A DNA stretch of 64,000 bases, taken from NCBI RefSeq assembly GCF_000527175.1, contig NZ_AZUR01000001.1, forward strand, positions 3,058,501-3,122,500. Direction: 5' to 3'. The notes under the pieces are model-generated. The model saw nothing but the letters and a program-made list of their open reading frames with translations, did not search any database and was not told the origin of the DNA. Each line of letters begins with the position of its first letter. Position 1 is the stretch's first letter. Position numbers and translations under genes: made by a program. This stretch comes from Pseudogulbenkiania sp. MAI-1. GTDB lineage: Bacteria > Pseudomonadota > Gammaproteobacteria > Burkholderiales > Chromobacteriaceae. Positions 8,709 through 17,610 of the stretch are shown here, one piece after another.

Positions 8709-8764
8709 ACCGCCCCGCCGGCCGCGGCCTCATCCCCCAACCAAACCAACAAGAAGCTCTCGAC

Positions 8765-10642
8765 ATGAAGATCTCACACAAGGCCGGCCTCGCCGGCGCC
8801 GCCGTGCTGTTTCTCACCGTCAGCCTGCTGTCGCTGGTGCAAGTGAGCCAGCTGCGCAGCAGCCTGCGCTCGCAGGCAGAATCCAGCATCGCCCAGGCCG
8901 GCAACGCGCTGGCGCGCCAGATCGAAAACGGCCTCAACGCCAAGCTGCAGCTGATCGACCTGATGGCGCAGAGCATCGATGCCGACTTCCGCCCCGAGCG
9001 GATTCAGCAGGTCTTCGGCCAACCTTTGCTGAAAGAACAGTTCCTGCTGGTCTTCGGCGGCCTGGACAGCGACGGCAAGCGTCTCACCAACGACCCGAAG
9101 TGGAACCCGCCCGGCTGGGACGCGCGCCAGCGGCCGTGGTATTCGGTGGCGCGCCAGGCCCCACGAGCGGTGCTCACCGAGCCCTACGCCGACGCCGCCA
9201 CCGGCGAGATACTGATATCCGCGGTAGCGAAACTCAGCGACCACGGCCGCTTCATGGGCGCGTTCGGCGGCGATTTGAGCCTGCAAAGCATCGCCGCCGC
9301 GGTCAACGCGCTCGACTTCAACGGCGCCGGCTACGCCTTCCTGTTGACGGGAAACGGCAAGATCATCTCGCACCCCGACGCCAAGCTGAACGGCCAGCCT
9401 TACAGCCGACTGTTCGACGGGCAACGCCCTGCGCTGACGCCGGCACTGACCGCAGTCGACGGCGCACGGCGGCAACTCGTTTCCTTCGTGCCGCTCAGCG
9501 GCCTGCACGGCATGCACTGGTACCTGGGCGTGGTGCTCGACGAAGCCGCCCTGATGCACGAGGCCGACGCCGCCAGCCAGCGCGCGCTGGTGGGCGCGGT
9601 GATTGGCGTGGCGCTCAGCCTGCTGGTGCTGGGCGTATTGATGGGGCGGCTGCTGTCACCTTTGCAGCGGCTGCATCACGCCCTGCAGGACATCAACCGC
9701 GGCGAAGGCGACCTGACGCGCCGCCTGCCGGCCACGGGCAAGGACGAAGTGGCACTGCTCTCGCACGAATTCAACGGCTTCGTGCAGCATCTGCAAACCC
9801 TGATCGGCAACGTCATGAGCAGCGCCGCGCGGGTGCGCCAGACCAGCACTGCCACCTCCCGCCAGGCGCAATCCGCCTCCGAACGGCTGTACCAGCAGCT
9901 GCAGGAGCTCGACCACCTGGCCCATACCATGAACGACATGAACGGCGCCGCCGAGGCCGTGGCGGAACACGCCGAGGTGGCGGCCCGCGCCGTCGAAACC
10001 GCCAACGTGGAAACCGAGCACGGCGTGGCGGTGGTGTCGCGCACCACCAGCACGATCCAGCTGCTGGCCGACAAGCTGGGCGAGACCGGGCTCTCCATCA
10101 ACGAGCTGGTGCTGCTCAGCCGCCACATCGAGTCGATTCTGACCAAGATCGCCGGCATCGCCGACCAGACCAATCTGCTGGCGCTCAACGCGGCCATCGA
10201 GGCGGCGCGGGCGGGCGAGGAGGGGCGCGGCTTCGCCGTGGTGGCCGACGAGGTGCGCACCCTTGCCTCGCTGACCCAGAGCTCGACCGCCGAGATCCGC
10301 GACATCATCGAGCAGTTGCAAAACGGCGTGAAACGCGCCGAGAGCAGCATGCTGCAATGCAGCGACACCGCCAAACAGACCGTCGATGACGCCGCCAGCG
10401 CCAACGATATCCTGGGCAGGATCCGCGACGCGATCACGCGCATCAACGACATGAACCTGCACATCGCCAAAGTCGCCAAGGAGCAAAGCGTGGCCACGCG
10501 CGAACTGAGCCGGCGCACCGACGGCATCCGCGACATCAGCCACGCCGTGGCGCAGGGTGCGGCGACGCAGTTGGATCACTGCCAGGTGATGGTCGAGCAG
10601 GTGGAACAGCAGGACGCTTTGCTGGAACGCTTCAAGGTCTGA
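8765..10642 (+). CDS. Methyl-accepting chemotaxis protein with a dCache amino-acid-type sensor
   Basis: A 625-residue chemoreceptor. An N-terminal membrane anchor (about residues 8-28) is followed by a periplasmic dCache domain (30-275), a second membrane helix (about 280-305), HAMP (305-360) and a signalling domain with the tip DQTNLLALNAAIEAARAGEEGRGFAVVADEVR. The sensor has WDARQRPWY and later EPYADAATGEI...GAFGGDL, matching the Arg/Trp-Tyr/Asp pattern of amine- or amino-acid-binding dCache domains. It follows pta and tauE on the same strand, so taurine or a related amino sulfonate is a reasonable ligand guess. A GC hairpin follows at 10650-10673. Confidence 0.87.
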   Translation: MKISHKAGLAGAAVLFLTVSLLSLVQVSQLRSSLRSQAESSIAQAGNALARQIENGLNAKLQLIDLMAQSIDADFRPERIQQVFGQPLLKEQFLLVFGGLDSDGKRLTNDPKWNPPGWDARQRPWYSVARQAPRAVLTEPYADAATGEILISAVAKLSDHGRFMGAFGGDLSLQSIAAAVNALDFNGAGYAFLLTGNGKIISHPDAKLNGQPYSRLFDGQRPALTPALTAVDGARRQLVSFVPLSGLHGMHWYLGVVLDEAALMHEADAASQRALVGAVIGVALSLLVLGVLMGRLLSPLQRLHHALQDINRGEGDLTRRLPATGKDEVALLSHEFNGFVQHLQTLIGNVMSSAARVRQTSTATSRQAQSASERLYQQLQELDHLAHTMNDMNGAAEAVAEHAEVAARAVETANVETEHGVAVVSRTTSTIQLLADKLGETGLSINELVLLSRHIESILTKIAGIADQTNLLALNAAIEAARAGEEGRGFAVVADEVRTLASLTQSSTAEIRDIIEQLQNGVKRAESSMLQCSDTAKQTVDDAASANDILGRIRDAITRINDMNLHIAKVAKEQSVATRELSRRTDGIRDISHAVAQGAATQLDHCQVMVEQVEQQDALLERFKV

Positions 10643-10649
10643 TTCCCCG

Positions 10650-10673
10650 CCGCCGGTGGCCGTGAGCCGGCGG
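10650..10673 (+). terminator. GC-rich hairpin after the chemoreceptor gene
   Basis: CCGCCGG pairs with CCGGCGG around a 10-base loop directly after the stop codon. There is no T-run. The rest of 10674-10799 shows no gene. Confidence 0.4.
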
Positions 10674-10799
10674 TGGGTGTTGCCGCGAACAGGCCGGTGG
10701 TCGGGCACGACCAGACCTCGTGCTGACGATCCGGCCCCGGCCTTGCGGCAGGCATGCCGGGAAAACCAGCCCGGCTGCCGACGGCGACCGGGCAACCGC

Positions 10800-10955
10800 T
10801 CAGGCCGGTTCGCTCAGGCGCCAGTCACTGTCGGCGGGCAGGAACGCCTCCACCGCGGCGGTGGCGATGACGTGCGTGGTGCCCTGCTCCGGGTCATGCA
10901 CGTTGAGGCCGCCGAACACCGCCGTCACCTCGGCCCGCCCGCGCGGCAATGTGGC
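10800..10955 (-). pseudogene. C-terminal fragment of a Lin0512-family protein
   Basis: On the minus strand the last 51 codons of a Lin0512-family gene remain (ATLPRGRAEVTAVFGGLNVH ... WRLSEPA, stop at 10800). It matches the end of the intact gene at 25930-26307 (ATLPRGRAEVKVVFGGLDVH ... WRLSAPAQA) with many substitutions. The 5' part is gone: at about 10954 the sequence changes abruptly into cobT. This is a truncated paralogue, not a functional gene. Confidence 0.8.
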
Positions 10956-11203
10956 GGGTGGTGTAGACGCGGTAGGCCTGTTCCGCCTCGACAAACACCT
11001 TGCTGGCGCCACTGACGGCGGCGGCGATGCCGTCGCCCCCCCTCGTCCTGGTCGAAGTCGAGCAGCAGCGCGAAGGCGGCACGGACGTCGCCCTCGGCCG
11101 CCTCGCCGGTCTCCCCCTCCCCCGGCTGGGCGCTCTGGTGCGCACCTTGTCGCCGACGATGCGGGCGATCTCCTGGGCATGCGGGGCGAACGCGGCCTGG
11201 TCG
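10954..11203 (-). pseudogene. Internal fragment of a cobT-like gene
   Basis: About 250 bp closely match 28045-28294, the middle of the intact cobT (encoding AFALLLDFDQDEGG ... VEAEQAYRVYTTR). One extra C in a run near 11037-11042 (7 versus 6 in the intact gene) breaks the frame. Both ends are fused to unrelated fragments: Lin0512 on the left, with a shared GCGG at the join, and an MFS transporter on the right. It has no start or stop of its own. Confidence 0.85.
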
Positions 11204-11725
11204 CAGACGCTCAAGCTCACCCGCACCGACGCCCAGCTCGGCGTGATGGCTGCCGCGCTGGTAATGGTCGTCACCATCCCGCTGCTCGGCCGCCTGTCGG
11301 ACAAGATCGGCCGCACCCGCATCTACTTCTGGGGCTCGCCCCTGACCGGCCTGTCGGCCTTCGCCGGCTTCTGGCTGATGAAGCACAGCGGCGGCGATAT
11401 CCTGCTCGTCTGGCTCGAGATCATCATCCCGTTCGGGGTGTTCTACGCGGCGATCTACGGCCCCGAGGCCACCCTGTTCGCCGAGCTGTTCGACGCCAAG
11501 ATCCTCTATTCCGGCATCTCCTTCGTCTACCAGTTCTCCGGCATCTTCGCCAACGGCATCACCCCGATCATCGCCACCTACCTGTTGCAGAAGGGCGAGG
11601 GCGAGCCGTGGATGATCTGCGTCTACGTGTTGTTCTCCGGCGTGGTCAACGCGCTGTCCGCCGCCTGGATCGGTCGCAAGGCGCACGCCCTGCAGCAACT
11701 GCGCCCGAGCCTGGCCTGCTCCTGA
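11204..11725 (+). pseudogene. C-terminal half of an MHS-type MFS transporter
   Basis: The plus strand encodes the end of a metabolite:H+ symporter (MFS). It begins abruptly at TLKLTRTDAQLGVMAAALVM and contains the MFS loop motif GRLSDKIGRTRIYFWG, about five hydrophobic segments and the end ALQQLRPSLACS. The first half is missing and the upstream reading frame is antisense cobT sequence, so the long ORF from 11000 is an accident of the fusion. It is followed by a perfect hairpin, and then an amidohydrolase gene that may have been its original partner. Confidence 0.8.
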
Positions 11726-11742
11726 CCTGAACCTGTCCGCAA

Positions 11743-11770
11743 CCGGCGCAGCAGCCCACTGCTGCGCCGG
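11743..11770 (+). terminator. Perfect 12-bp hairpin after the MFS fragment
   Basis: CCGGCGCAGCAG pairs perfectly with CTGCTGCGCCGG around a 4-base loop, 17 bp past the transporter stop. There is no long T-run. Confidence 0.6.
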
Positions 11771-11932
11771 ACGGAGTTCTGGACCAGACAATATCGCCGC
11801 TCTGGTGCCTGCGCGGTCAGCCGGCCCCTGCTAACTGTTCGGGTCCCGGTGCCGGGTGCACCGGGCCGCCGGGCGCCCCGGTACGCGGGGGCCCGCCGTG
11901 CTGCGCGCCTTTGCACGTCCATATAAGACAAC

Positions 11933-13230
11933 ATGAACCCCACGATGCCAGAGAGCCGGAGAGCTTCTCTGGGCAACACCCGCAATCTCGTCGTCGCCGG
12001 CGCGGCACTGGGCACGGGCGGTGCGGCCAGTCCGGCCGCCGCCGGCACAGCCTGCCGCGCTAGCCTCTCGACGCCAGGCAAACCCCATTACCTTCTCAGC
12101 CGCGTCCGCCTCGAAGAAGGCTTCGAGTACGACGACGGGAAGGTCGTCGCCACCCGCACCGGCCTCTACACGCTGGAATCCGCGACGGCCGCATCGTCCG
12201 CGTCGAACCGCAGGGCGTTCGCTTTCCGGCCGAGCTGCCACGCTACGACGCCCAGGGCCTGCTGCTGCCGGTGCTGCGCGACATGCACATCCATCTCGAC
12301 AAGACCTTCTACGGCGAGCCGTGGCAGGCGCCGCGACGCAGCAAGACCATCGCCGACATGATCGAGCAGGAAAAGACGCTGACCCCGCGGCTGTTGCCCG
12401 CGTCGCAGAGCCGGGCCGACAAGCTGATCCGGCCCCTGCAGAGCAAGGGCACCACGGTCGCCCGCAGCCACTGCAACATCGATCCGGTCAGCGGACTCAT
12501 GAGCCTCGAGCACCTGCAATGGGCGCTGGAGCAGCACCGCGCCGACTTCAGCTGCGAGATCGTCACCTTTCCGCAGCATGGCCTCTTGCGCGCCCAGGTC
12601 GACGACGACATGGAACGCTCGCTCGACACCCTGTTCGGCATCGCGCTCGATGCCTGCGCTGGCATCCACCTGAACGAAGGCCGTCCGTCCGGGCTCGCGG
12701 CGATCGACTACATCATCCGCCAGGTGGACGCGAACCCATTCCTACGCGGCAAGGTCACGTTCAGCCATGCGTTCGTTATGGCGACGCTGGACGACGCCCA
12801 AGTAGCCGACATCGGCACGCGACTGGCGGCACAGCGCATCGCAATCGCCTCGCCTCTGCCGCTCGGCAAGGGCGCGATGCCGCTGCCGCTCCTGGCCGAG
12901 CAGGGCATGTTCCTGATGACCGGCACAGACAGCGTCACCGACCACTGGTCGCCGTTCGGCACCGGCGACATGCTGGAGAAAGCCAATCTGTACGCCCAGC
13001 TCTACCGCTGCTTCGACGAGTTCCGGCTGACGCGCGCGCTGTCCATCGCGAACGGCGGCGTGCTGCCGCTGGATGCGCAGGGGCTGCGCGCCTGGCCCCG
13101 CCCAGGCGATGCCGCCTCCGGCGTCTTGGTCGCCGCGAGCTGCTCGGCCGAGGCCGTTGCCCGCCTGCCGGCGCGCGAAGCTGTGTTCCACGACGACTGC
13201 ATGGTGTACGGCGAGCTGAAAAAAGCCTGA
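11933..13230 (+). pseudogene. Cytosine deaminase-like amidohydrolase with twin-arginine signal, frameshifted
   Basis: The first frame (ATG 11933) gives MNPTMPESRRASLGNTRNLV, a Tat-like signal, and continues to about residue 82 (VVATRTGLYTLE). The gene then resumes in another frame at about 12178 with RDGRIVRVEPQGVRFPAELP, the metal-binding HIHLDKT and, further on, GTDSVTDHWSPFGTGDML, both typical of cytosine deaminase-like hydrolases. The stop is at 13230. A single frameshift near 12176-12180 therefore separates two otherwise good halves. The second half alone could start at 12271, but that removes part of the fold. It would deaminate or hydrolyse a nucleobase-like compound. The frameshift could be a real mutation or a sequencing error. 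Confidence 0.75.
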
Positions 13231-13271
13231 CGCGCGGCGCCGGCGACGCAAGAGCGACGATTAAGCGCAAT

Positions 13272-13299
13272 CACCAAGTCCACCGTTGTGGACTTGGTG
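13272..13299. terminator. Perfect 12-bp hairpin between convergent genes
   Basis: CACCAAGTCCAC pairs with GTGGACTTGGTG around CGTT. It sits between the amidohydrolase (plus) and the MocR gene (minus) and can serve both. Confidence 0.65.
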
Positions 13300-13369
13300 T
13301 GCTGGCGTATGGCTTTCTTTTCACTTGCCTATTCTCGAATGCTCCGGAAAGCGTAAATAGGTTCTCAGA

Positions 13370-14911
13370 CTAGCAACGCATGCAGGCCACATACGCCTGC
13401 TGCAGTTCGCGCACACCGGCTTCAATGGCTGCGCTGGGGATCGCCGAATAGCCCATGCGAAAGCAGCGGTTCTGCGCGGCGGTGGGGCGCGCGAAAAACA
13501 CACTGCCCGGTTCGATCAGCACGCCACGCGCCTGAGCCACCTGCGCCAGCACCGTGGCGTCCAGCCCCTCCGGACCTTGCACCCAGGCACCCGATCCACC
13601 ATGGGCCAGGCTCACTGTGCAGTCGGGAAGCCAGCGTGCCAGCGCTTCCAGCAGTACTCCACGGCGTTCGCGGTAGGTGACGTTGAGCTTGCGAATGAAG
13701 GCATCGTGGTACCCCTGGGCGATGAACAGGCTTGCGATGTGGGCGTTGTTCGACGGCACGTGCCGCATCAGCAGGCGCCGCAGCGCCCGCAGCTCGCGGA
13801 TCAGCTCGGGCGCGGCCACGATGTAGCCCAGGCGCAGCCCATGGGCCAAGGTCTTGGACAGACTGCCGAGATAGATAACACGCCCGTCTGAGTCCAGGCT
13901 CTTGAGGGCGGGCAAGGGTCTTCCCGAAAAATTGAGCTCGCTCTCGTGGTCGTCTTCAAACAGCACCACATTCTTCTTGCGCGCCATGTCCAGCAAGGCC
14001 TGGCGCCGCGCCAGCGGCATGGTGACGCTGGTGGGGCACTGGTGGCTGGGTGTGACGTAGACGTAATCGCACTGTCCCAGCTTGCGCGAGGGCAGCAGCC
14101 CCTGCTCATCGATCGCCAGCGGCAGCACGCGGCCACTGCGCAGCGCGAAGTTGTTGCGAGCGTCGGGATAGCCGGGGTCCTCCATTCCCACCACCGTCTC
14201 TGAGTCCATCAGCACCTGGGCGAGCAGGTAACACGCCATCTGCGCACCGGCCGTGACTAGGATCTGATCGCGCTGCGCCACGATTCCGCGCGCGGGCAGC
14301 AGCCGGTGCTGGATCTGGCTGACCAGGCCCGGGTGGTCGCGGTCCACATGGTCTTGTGACCATTGGCGCACCGCAGGGACCAGCAAAGACTGCCGCGAAC
14401 ACGCTCGCCAATCGACCAACGGCATGAGCGTGGCGTCGAACTGGCCGTACACAAAGGGGTAGGCGAAGTCTTGCCATCGGGCGGGCTTGGCAATGTTGCG
14501 CTGCTGGCTGACGGCAGTCTTCAAACGTGCGCGCCACCCCAGGTCGATACCCGAATTTTCATCGGGCTCGTTGCGACCGGCCTGACCCAACACGATATTG
14601 GGGTTCACGAACAGGCCGCTGCGCTCGCGCGAGACTAGAAAGCCCTTGTCTACCAGCTGTTGCAGCGCGAGCGAGACGGTGTTGCGCGACACCCCCAAAG
14701 CCTGCGCCAGGCTGCGGCTGGGCGGCATGGCTGCATCGCTGGGCACTAGGCCATCCAAAATGCTGCGCACCATCATTTCCTTGATGCGGCCTTGCAAGGT
14801 GGCGCTGCTGCCCTCGAAACGGGGCAGCAGCTTGACCCAGATATCGGTGACGGATTGGGCGGGACGCATGAGGCGGAGGGCGATGGAATTCTGGCACCAA
14901 AACAAGTTCAT
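13370..14911 (-). CDS. MocR/GntR-type regulator with aminotransferase-like domain
   Basis: A 513-residue regulator. An N-terminal GntR winged helix (about residues 35-105, including SRSLAQALGVSRNTVSLALQ) is joined to a class I aminotransferase-like domain (about 140-500) with the PLP lysine in YLGSLSKTLAHGLRLGYIVA. Such proteins (PdxR, GabR, TauR) sense PLP adducts of amino compounds. The ATG at 14911 is used; an ATG at 14869 is also possible. It is divergent from hpsN, and the shared region has TGGCCCTAA near 14914, close to a TauR half-site. It probably controls the hpsN-DegT-decarboxylase operon. It is a paralogue of the regulator at 39696. Confidence 0.88.
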   Translation of the reverse strand: MNLFWCQNSIALRLMRPAQSVTDIWVKLLPRFEGSSATLQGRIKEMMVRSILDGLVPSDAAMPPSRSLAQALGVSRNTVSLALQQLVDKGFLVSRERSGLFVNPNIVLGQAGRNEPDENSGIDLGWRARLKTAVSQQRNIAKPARWQDFAYPFVYGQFDATLMPLVDWRACSRQSLLVPAVRQWSQDHVDRDHPGLVSQIQHRLLPARGIVAQRDQILVTAGAQMACYLLAQVLMDSETVVGMEDPGYPDARNNFALRSGRVLPLAIDEQGLLPSRKLGQCDYVYVTPSHQCPTSVTMPLARRQALLDMARKKNVVLFEDDHESELNFSGRPLPALKSLDSDGRVIYLGSLSKTLAHGLRLGYIVAAPELIRELRALRRLLMRHVPSNNAHIASLFIAQGYHDAFIRKLNVTYRERRGVLLEALARWLPDCTVSLAHGGSGAWVQGPEGLDATVLAQVAQARGVLIEPGSVFFARPTAAQNRCFRMGYSAIPSAAIEAGVRELQQAYVACMRC

Positions 14912-14999
14912 TATGGCCCTAACACGGTACTGCGCACAATCCTAGTATTACCACACCTCTTCACCACTCCAACTCACCCAACGCACCTACGGATACATC

Positions 15000-16319
15000 A
15001 TGACTATCGAATACCTGAAAAAAGCCACCCCACCCCAGGCCACCATCGACGCGGCCACAGGCGAGACCGTGCAGCGCATGCTGACCGCCATCAAGACCGA
15101 AGGCCGCGAAGCGGTGGAGCGCTACGCCCGCGACCTAGACGGCTATCACGGCAAGATCGTGCTCGATGAGGCCGACATCGCCGAGGCGGTCAAGGCCGTG
15201 CCGCTGACGGTGCGCGAAGACATCGCGTTCGCCCACCAGCGGGTGCGCGACTTCGCCCAGCGCCAGCGCGACTCGCTGGGTGAATTTGAAGTCGAGCTGA
15301 TGAGCGGCCTGGTGGCCGGCCAGAAGCTGATCCCAGTCAACACCGCGGGTTGCTATGTGCCGGGTGGGCGTTACGCCCACGCGGCATCCGCCATCATGAG
15401 CGTGTGTACCGCGCACGTGGCCGGTGTGCCCAACATCGTCGCCACCTCCCCAGCCCACAAAGAGGCGGGCGTCAACCCGGCCATCCTCTACGCCATGCAG
15501 ATGTGTGGCGCCCACACAGTGCTCGCGCTCGGCGGCGTGCAGGCCATCGCTGCTCTGGCTTACGGCTTGTATGCCAAGGCACCGGCTGACATCATCGTCG
15601 GCCCCGGCAACCGCTTCGTGGCCGAAGCCAAGCGCACGCTGTTCGGCAGCATCGGCATCGACGTGGTCGCCGGACCCACAGAGTCGGCCATCATTGCCGA
15701 CGAGAACGCCGACGCAGAGATCGTGGCCGCCGATCTGGCCGGCCAGGCGGAACACGGGCCGGACTCGCCGGTGTGGCTGTACACCACCTCGCGCGCCCTC
15801 GGCGAGAAGGTAATCGCCATCATGCCGCGCGTGATCGCCGCCCTGCCCGAACCGGCCCGCTCCTCTGCCACGGCTGCCTGGCGCGATTACGGCGAGGTGG
15901 TGTTCGCACCGACCCGCGAAGAAATTTGCGAAATCAGCGACCGTTACGCGCCGGAACACCTGCAGGTAATGGCATCCGATCTGGACTGGTGGCTGCAGCG
16001 GCTGACCAACTACGGCTCGCTGTTTCTGGGCGAAGAAACCACCGTGGCCTATGGCGACAAATGCGCCGGCCCCAACCACATCCTGCCGACCCGGGGCGCG
16101 GCGCGGTACTCGGGTGGCCTGAGCGTGGGCAAGTTCATCAAGACCGTGACCTACCAGCGCCTGAACCGCGCAGCCAGCCGCGAGGTCGGTCAGGTGGCAG
16201 CACGCATTTCCCGACTGGAAGGCATGGAGGGCCACGCCCGCACCGGCGACATCCGCCTCAAGAAGTACTTTCCGCAAGAACAGTTCGAACTCGGTACCCT
16301 GCAAGGCCACCAGCACTGA
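15000..16319 (+). CDS. HpsN/HisD-family dehydrogenase (sulfopropanediol 3-dehydrogenase-like)
   Basis: A 439-residue Zn/NAD enzyme of the histidinol dehydrogenase superfamily. The HisD-type metal and catalytic residues are all present: Gln and His in LAGQAEHGPDSP, Glu-His in RYAPEHLQV, Asp in GDKCAGPNHILPT and the C-terminal His in EGMEGHARTGDIRLKKY. It lies outside any histidine operon, in a sulfonate-rich region, next to an aminotransferase and a decarboxylase. This favours an HpsN-like role (2,3-dihydroxypropane-1-sulfonate to sulfolactate) over histidinol oxidation. A one-base gap to the next gene shows tight co-transcription. The superfamily is certain; the substrate is inferred. Confidence 0.75.
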   Translation: MTIEYLKKATPPQATIDAATGETVQRMLTAIKTEGREAVERYARDLDGYHGKIVLDEADIAEAVKAVPLTVREDIAFAHQRVRDFAQRQRDSLGEFEVELMSGLVAGQKLIPVNTAGCYVPGGRYAHAASAIMSVCTAHVAGVPNIVATSPAHKEAGVNPAILYAMQMCGAHTVLALGGVQAIAALAYGLYAKAPADIIVGPGNRFVAEAKRTLFGSIGIDVVAGPTESAIIADENADAEIVAADLAGQAEHGPDSPVWLYTTSRALGEKVIAIMPRVIAALPEPARSSATAAWRDYGEVVFAPTREEICEISDRYAPEHLQVMASDLDWWLQRLTNYGSLFLGEETTVAYGDKCAGPNHILPTRGAARYSGGLSVGKFIKTVTYQRLNRAASREVGQVAARISRLEGMEGHARTGDIRLKKYFPQEQFELGTLQGHQH

Positions 16320-16320
16320 C

Positions 16321-17592
16321 ATGAACACCACCACCACCACCACCACCACCACCACCACCACCACCACCACCACCCGCGCCGCCGACGGTTTGTGGTTCGG
16401 CAAGGACCTGAGCGAGTCCGAGCCCATTCCCGAAGTCGCCATCGAGCAAGCCGTGGCGCTGATGCGCAGCGGCCGCCTGCACCGCTACGGCGAACAGGGC
16501 GCCGGCACACCCGAGCCCTCTTTGTTGGAACAGGAATACGCAGCCTACGTAGGCGCGAAATATTGCGTGGCCGTCAACTCCTGCGGCGCGGCCATGTTCC
16601 TGGCGCTCAAGGCCCTGGGCGTGCAACCTGGCGACAAGGTGCTCACCAGCAGCTTCACGCTCGCCCCGGTGCCCGGCGCAATTGCGCACGCCGGTGCGTC
16701 AGCGGTGCTGGTCGAAACGCAGGACGACTACACCACCGACCTGGCCGATCTGGAACGCAAGGCGGCCAGCAGCGGAGCGCGCGTGTTTTTGCTCTCGCAC
16801 ATGCGTGGCCACATCACCGACCTGCGCGCCGTGCAGGGCATCTGCGAGCGCCACAACATCGCCCTGGTCGAAGACTGCGCCCACACCATGAGCGCGCGCT
16901 GGGACGGCCAGCACACCGGCACTTTTGGCCGCATCGGCTGCTACAGCAGCCAGACCTACAAACACATCAACTCCGGCGAAGGCGGCCTGCTGGTCACCGA
17001 CGACGATGACATCGCTGCGCAGGTCATTCTGATGTCGGGCTGCTACATGATGTACGACCAGCATGTGCTGCGCCCACCGGCCGAGGTGTTCGAGCGCTGG
17101 CGCTACATCACACCCAACTTCAGCATGCGCATGTCCAATCTGGCTGCAGCCCTGCTGCGCCCACAAATTGCGCTGCTGCCCGAGCGGCGTCTGCGCTGGC
17201 GGCGCATCTACGACGACCTGGCCCAGGCGTTTGCCAGCGTGCCCCAGGTCTCGCTGCCGGTACGCGATGCGCGCGAAGATTTCGTGCCCAGCTCGATCCA
17301 GTTCTCGCTCGATTTGTCGCCCGCGCAGATTGAACGTTTTCTGACCGAGTGCGCGGCGCGCGGTCTGTACCTCAAGTGGTTTGGCTTGCGCGTGCCCACG
17401 GCATTCACCAGCCACTTCGGTCACTGGCAATACCTGCCGGAACAAGCGCCGCTCCCTCAGTCACAACGCGTCCTTAGCCAGTTGCTCGATCTGCGCACCC
17501 CGCTCTCGCTCACGCCCGACGACTGTCGCCTGATCGGCCAAATCGTGCACGTAGCCGCCACCACTGCGGCCACCCACCCGCCCGGCGGTTGA
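16321..17592 (+). CDS. DegT/DnrJ/EryC1-family PLP aminotransferase with N-terminal poly-threonine run
   Basis: A 423-residue PLP-dependent aminotransferase. Family features are YVGAKYCVAVNSCGAAMFLALKA near the start, VEDCAHT (PLP-ring-stacking region) and the PLP lysine in YSSQTYKHINSGEGGLLVT. The start is odd: Met-Asn is followed by 16 threonines, encoded by 16 ACC codons in a row, before RAADGLWFGKDLSE. A start inside or after the repeat would also give a complete domain. It follows hpsN by one base and precedes the decarboxylase by 18. Members usually act on sugars or small keto compounds; the substrate here is unknown. Confidence 0.83.
   Translation: MNTTTTTTTTTTTTTTTTRAADGLWFGKDLSESEPIPEVAIEQAVALMRSGRLHRYGEQGAGTPEPSLLEQEYAAYVGAKYCVAVNSCGAAMFLALKALGVQPGDKVLTSSFTLAPVPGAIAHAGASAVLVETQDDYTTDLADLERKAASSGARVFLLSHMRGHITDLRAVQGICERHNIALVEDCAHTMSARWDGQHTGTFGRIGCYSSQTYKHINSGEGGLLVTDDDDIAAQVILMSGCYMMYDQHVLRPPAEVFERWRYITPNFSMRMSNLAAALLRPQIALLPERRLRWRRIYDDLAQAFASVPQVSLPVRDAREDFVPSSIQFSLDLSPAQIERFLTECAARGLYLKWFGLRVPTAFTSHFGHWQYLPEQAPLPQSQRVLSQLLDLRTPLSLTPDDCRLIGQIVHVAATTAATHPPGG
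16327..16374 (+). repeat. (ACC)16 trinucleotide microsatellite in coding sequence
   Basis: Forty-eight bases made of 16 perfect ACC units, coding for 16 Thr at positions 3-18 of the DegT-family protein. Slippage by whole units would change only the tail length; the frame would be kept. Confidence 0.98.
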
Positions 17593-17610
17593 ACATCTGA
17601 AAGACAAGCC

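Noticed and set aside
11000..11725. A 241-residue membrane protein
   Set aside because: The first 68 residues are antisense cobT sequence; only the part from 11204 is transporter, so it is a fusion artefact.
15000..16319. Histidinol dehydrogenase of histidine biosynthesis
   Set aside because: No other his gene is nearby and the operon partners point to sulfonate metabolism; the superfamily is kept but the his role is unlikely.
16327..16374. CRISPR or tandem-repeat array
   Set aside because: It is a simple ACC microsatellite without spacers; no CRISPR-like repeat-spacer array was seen in the window.
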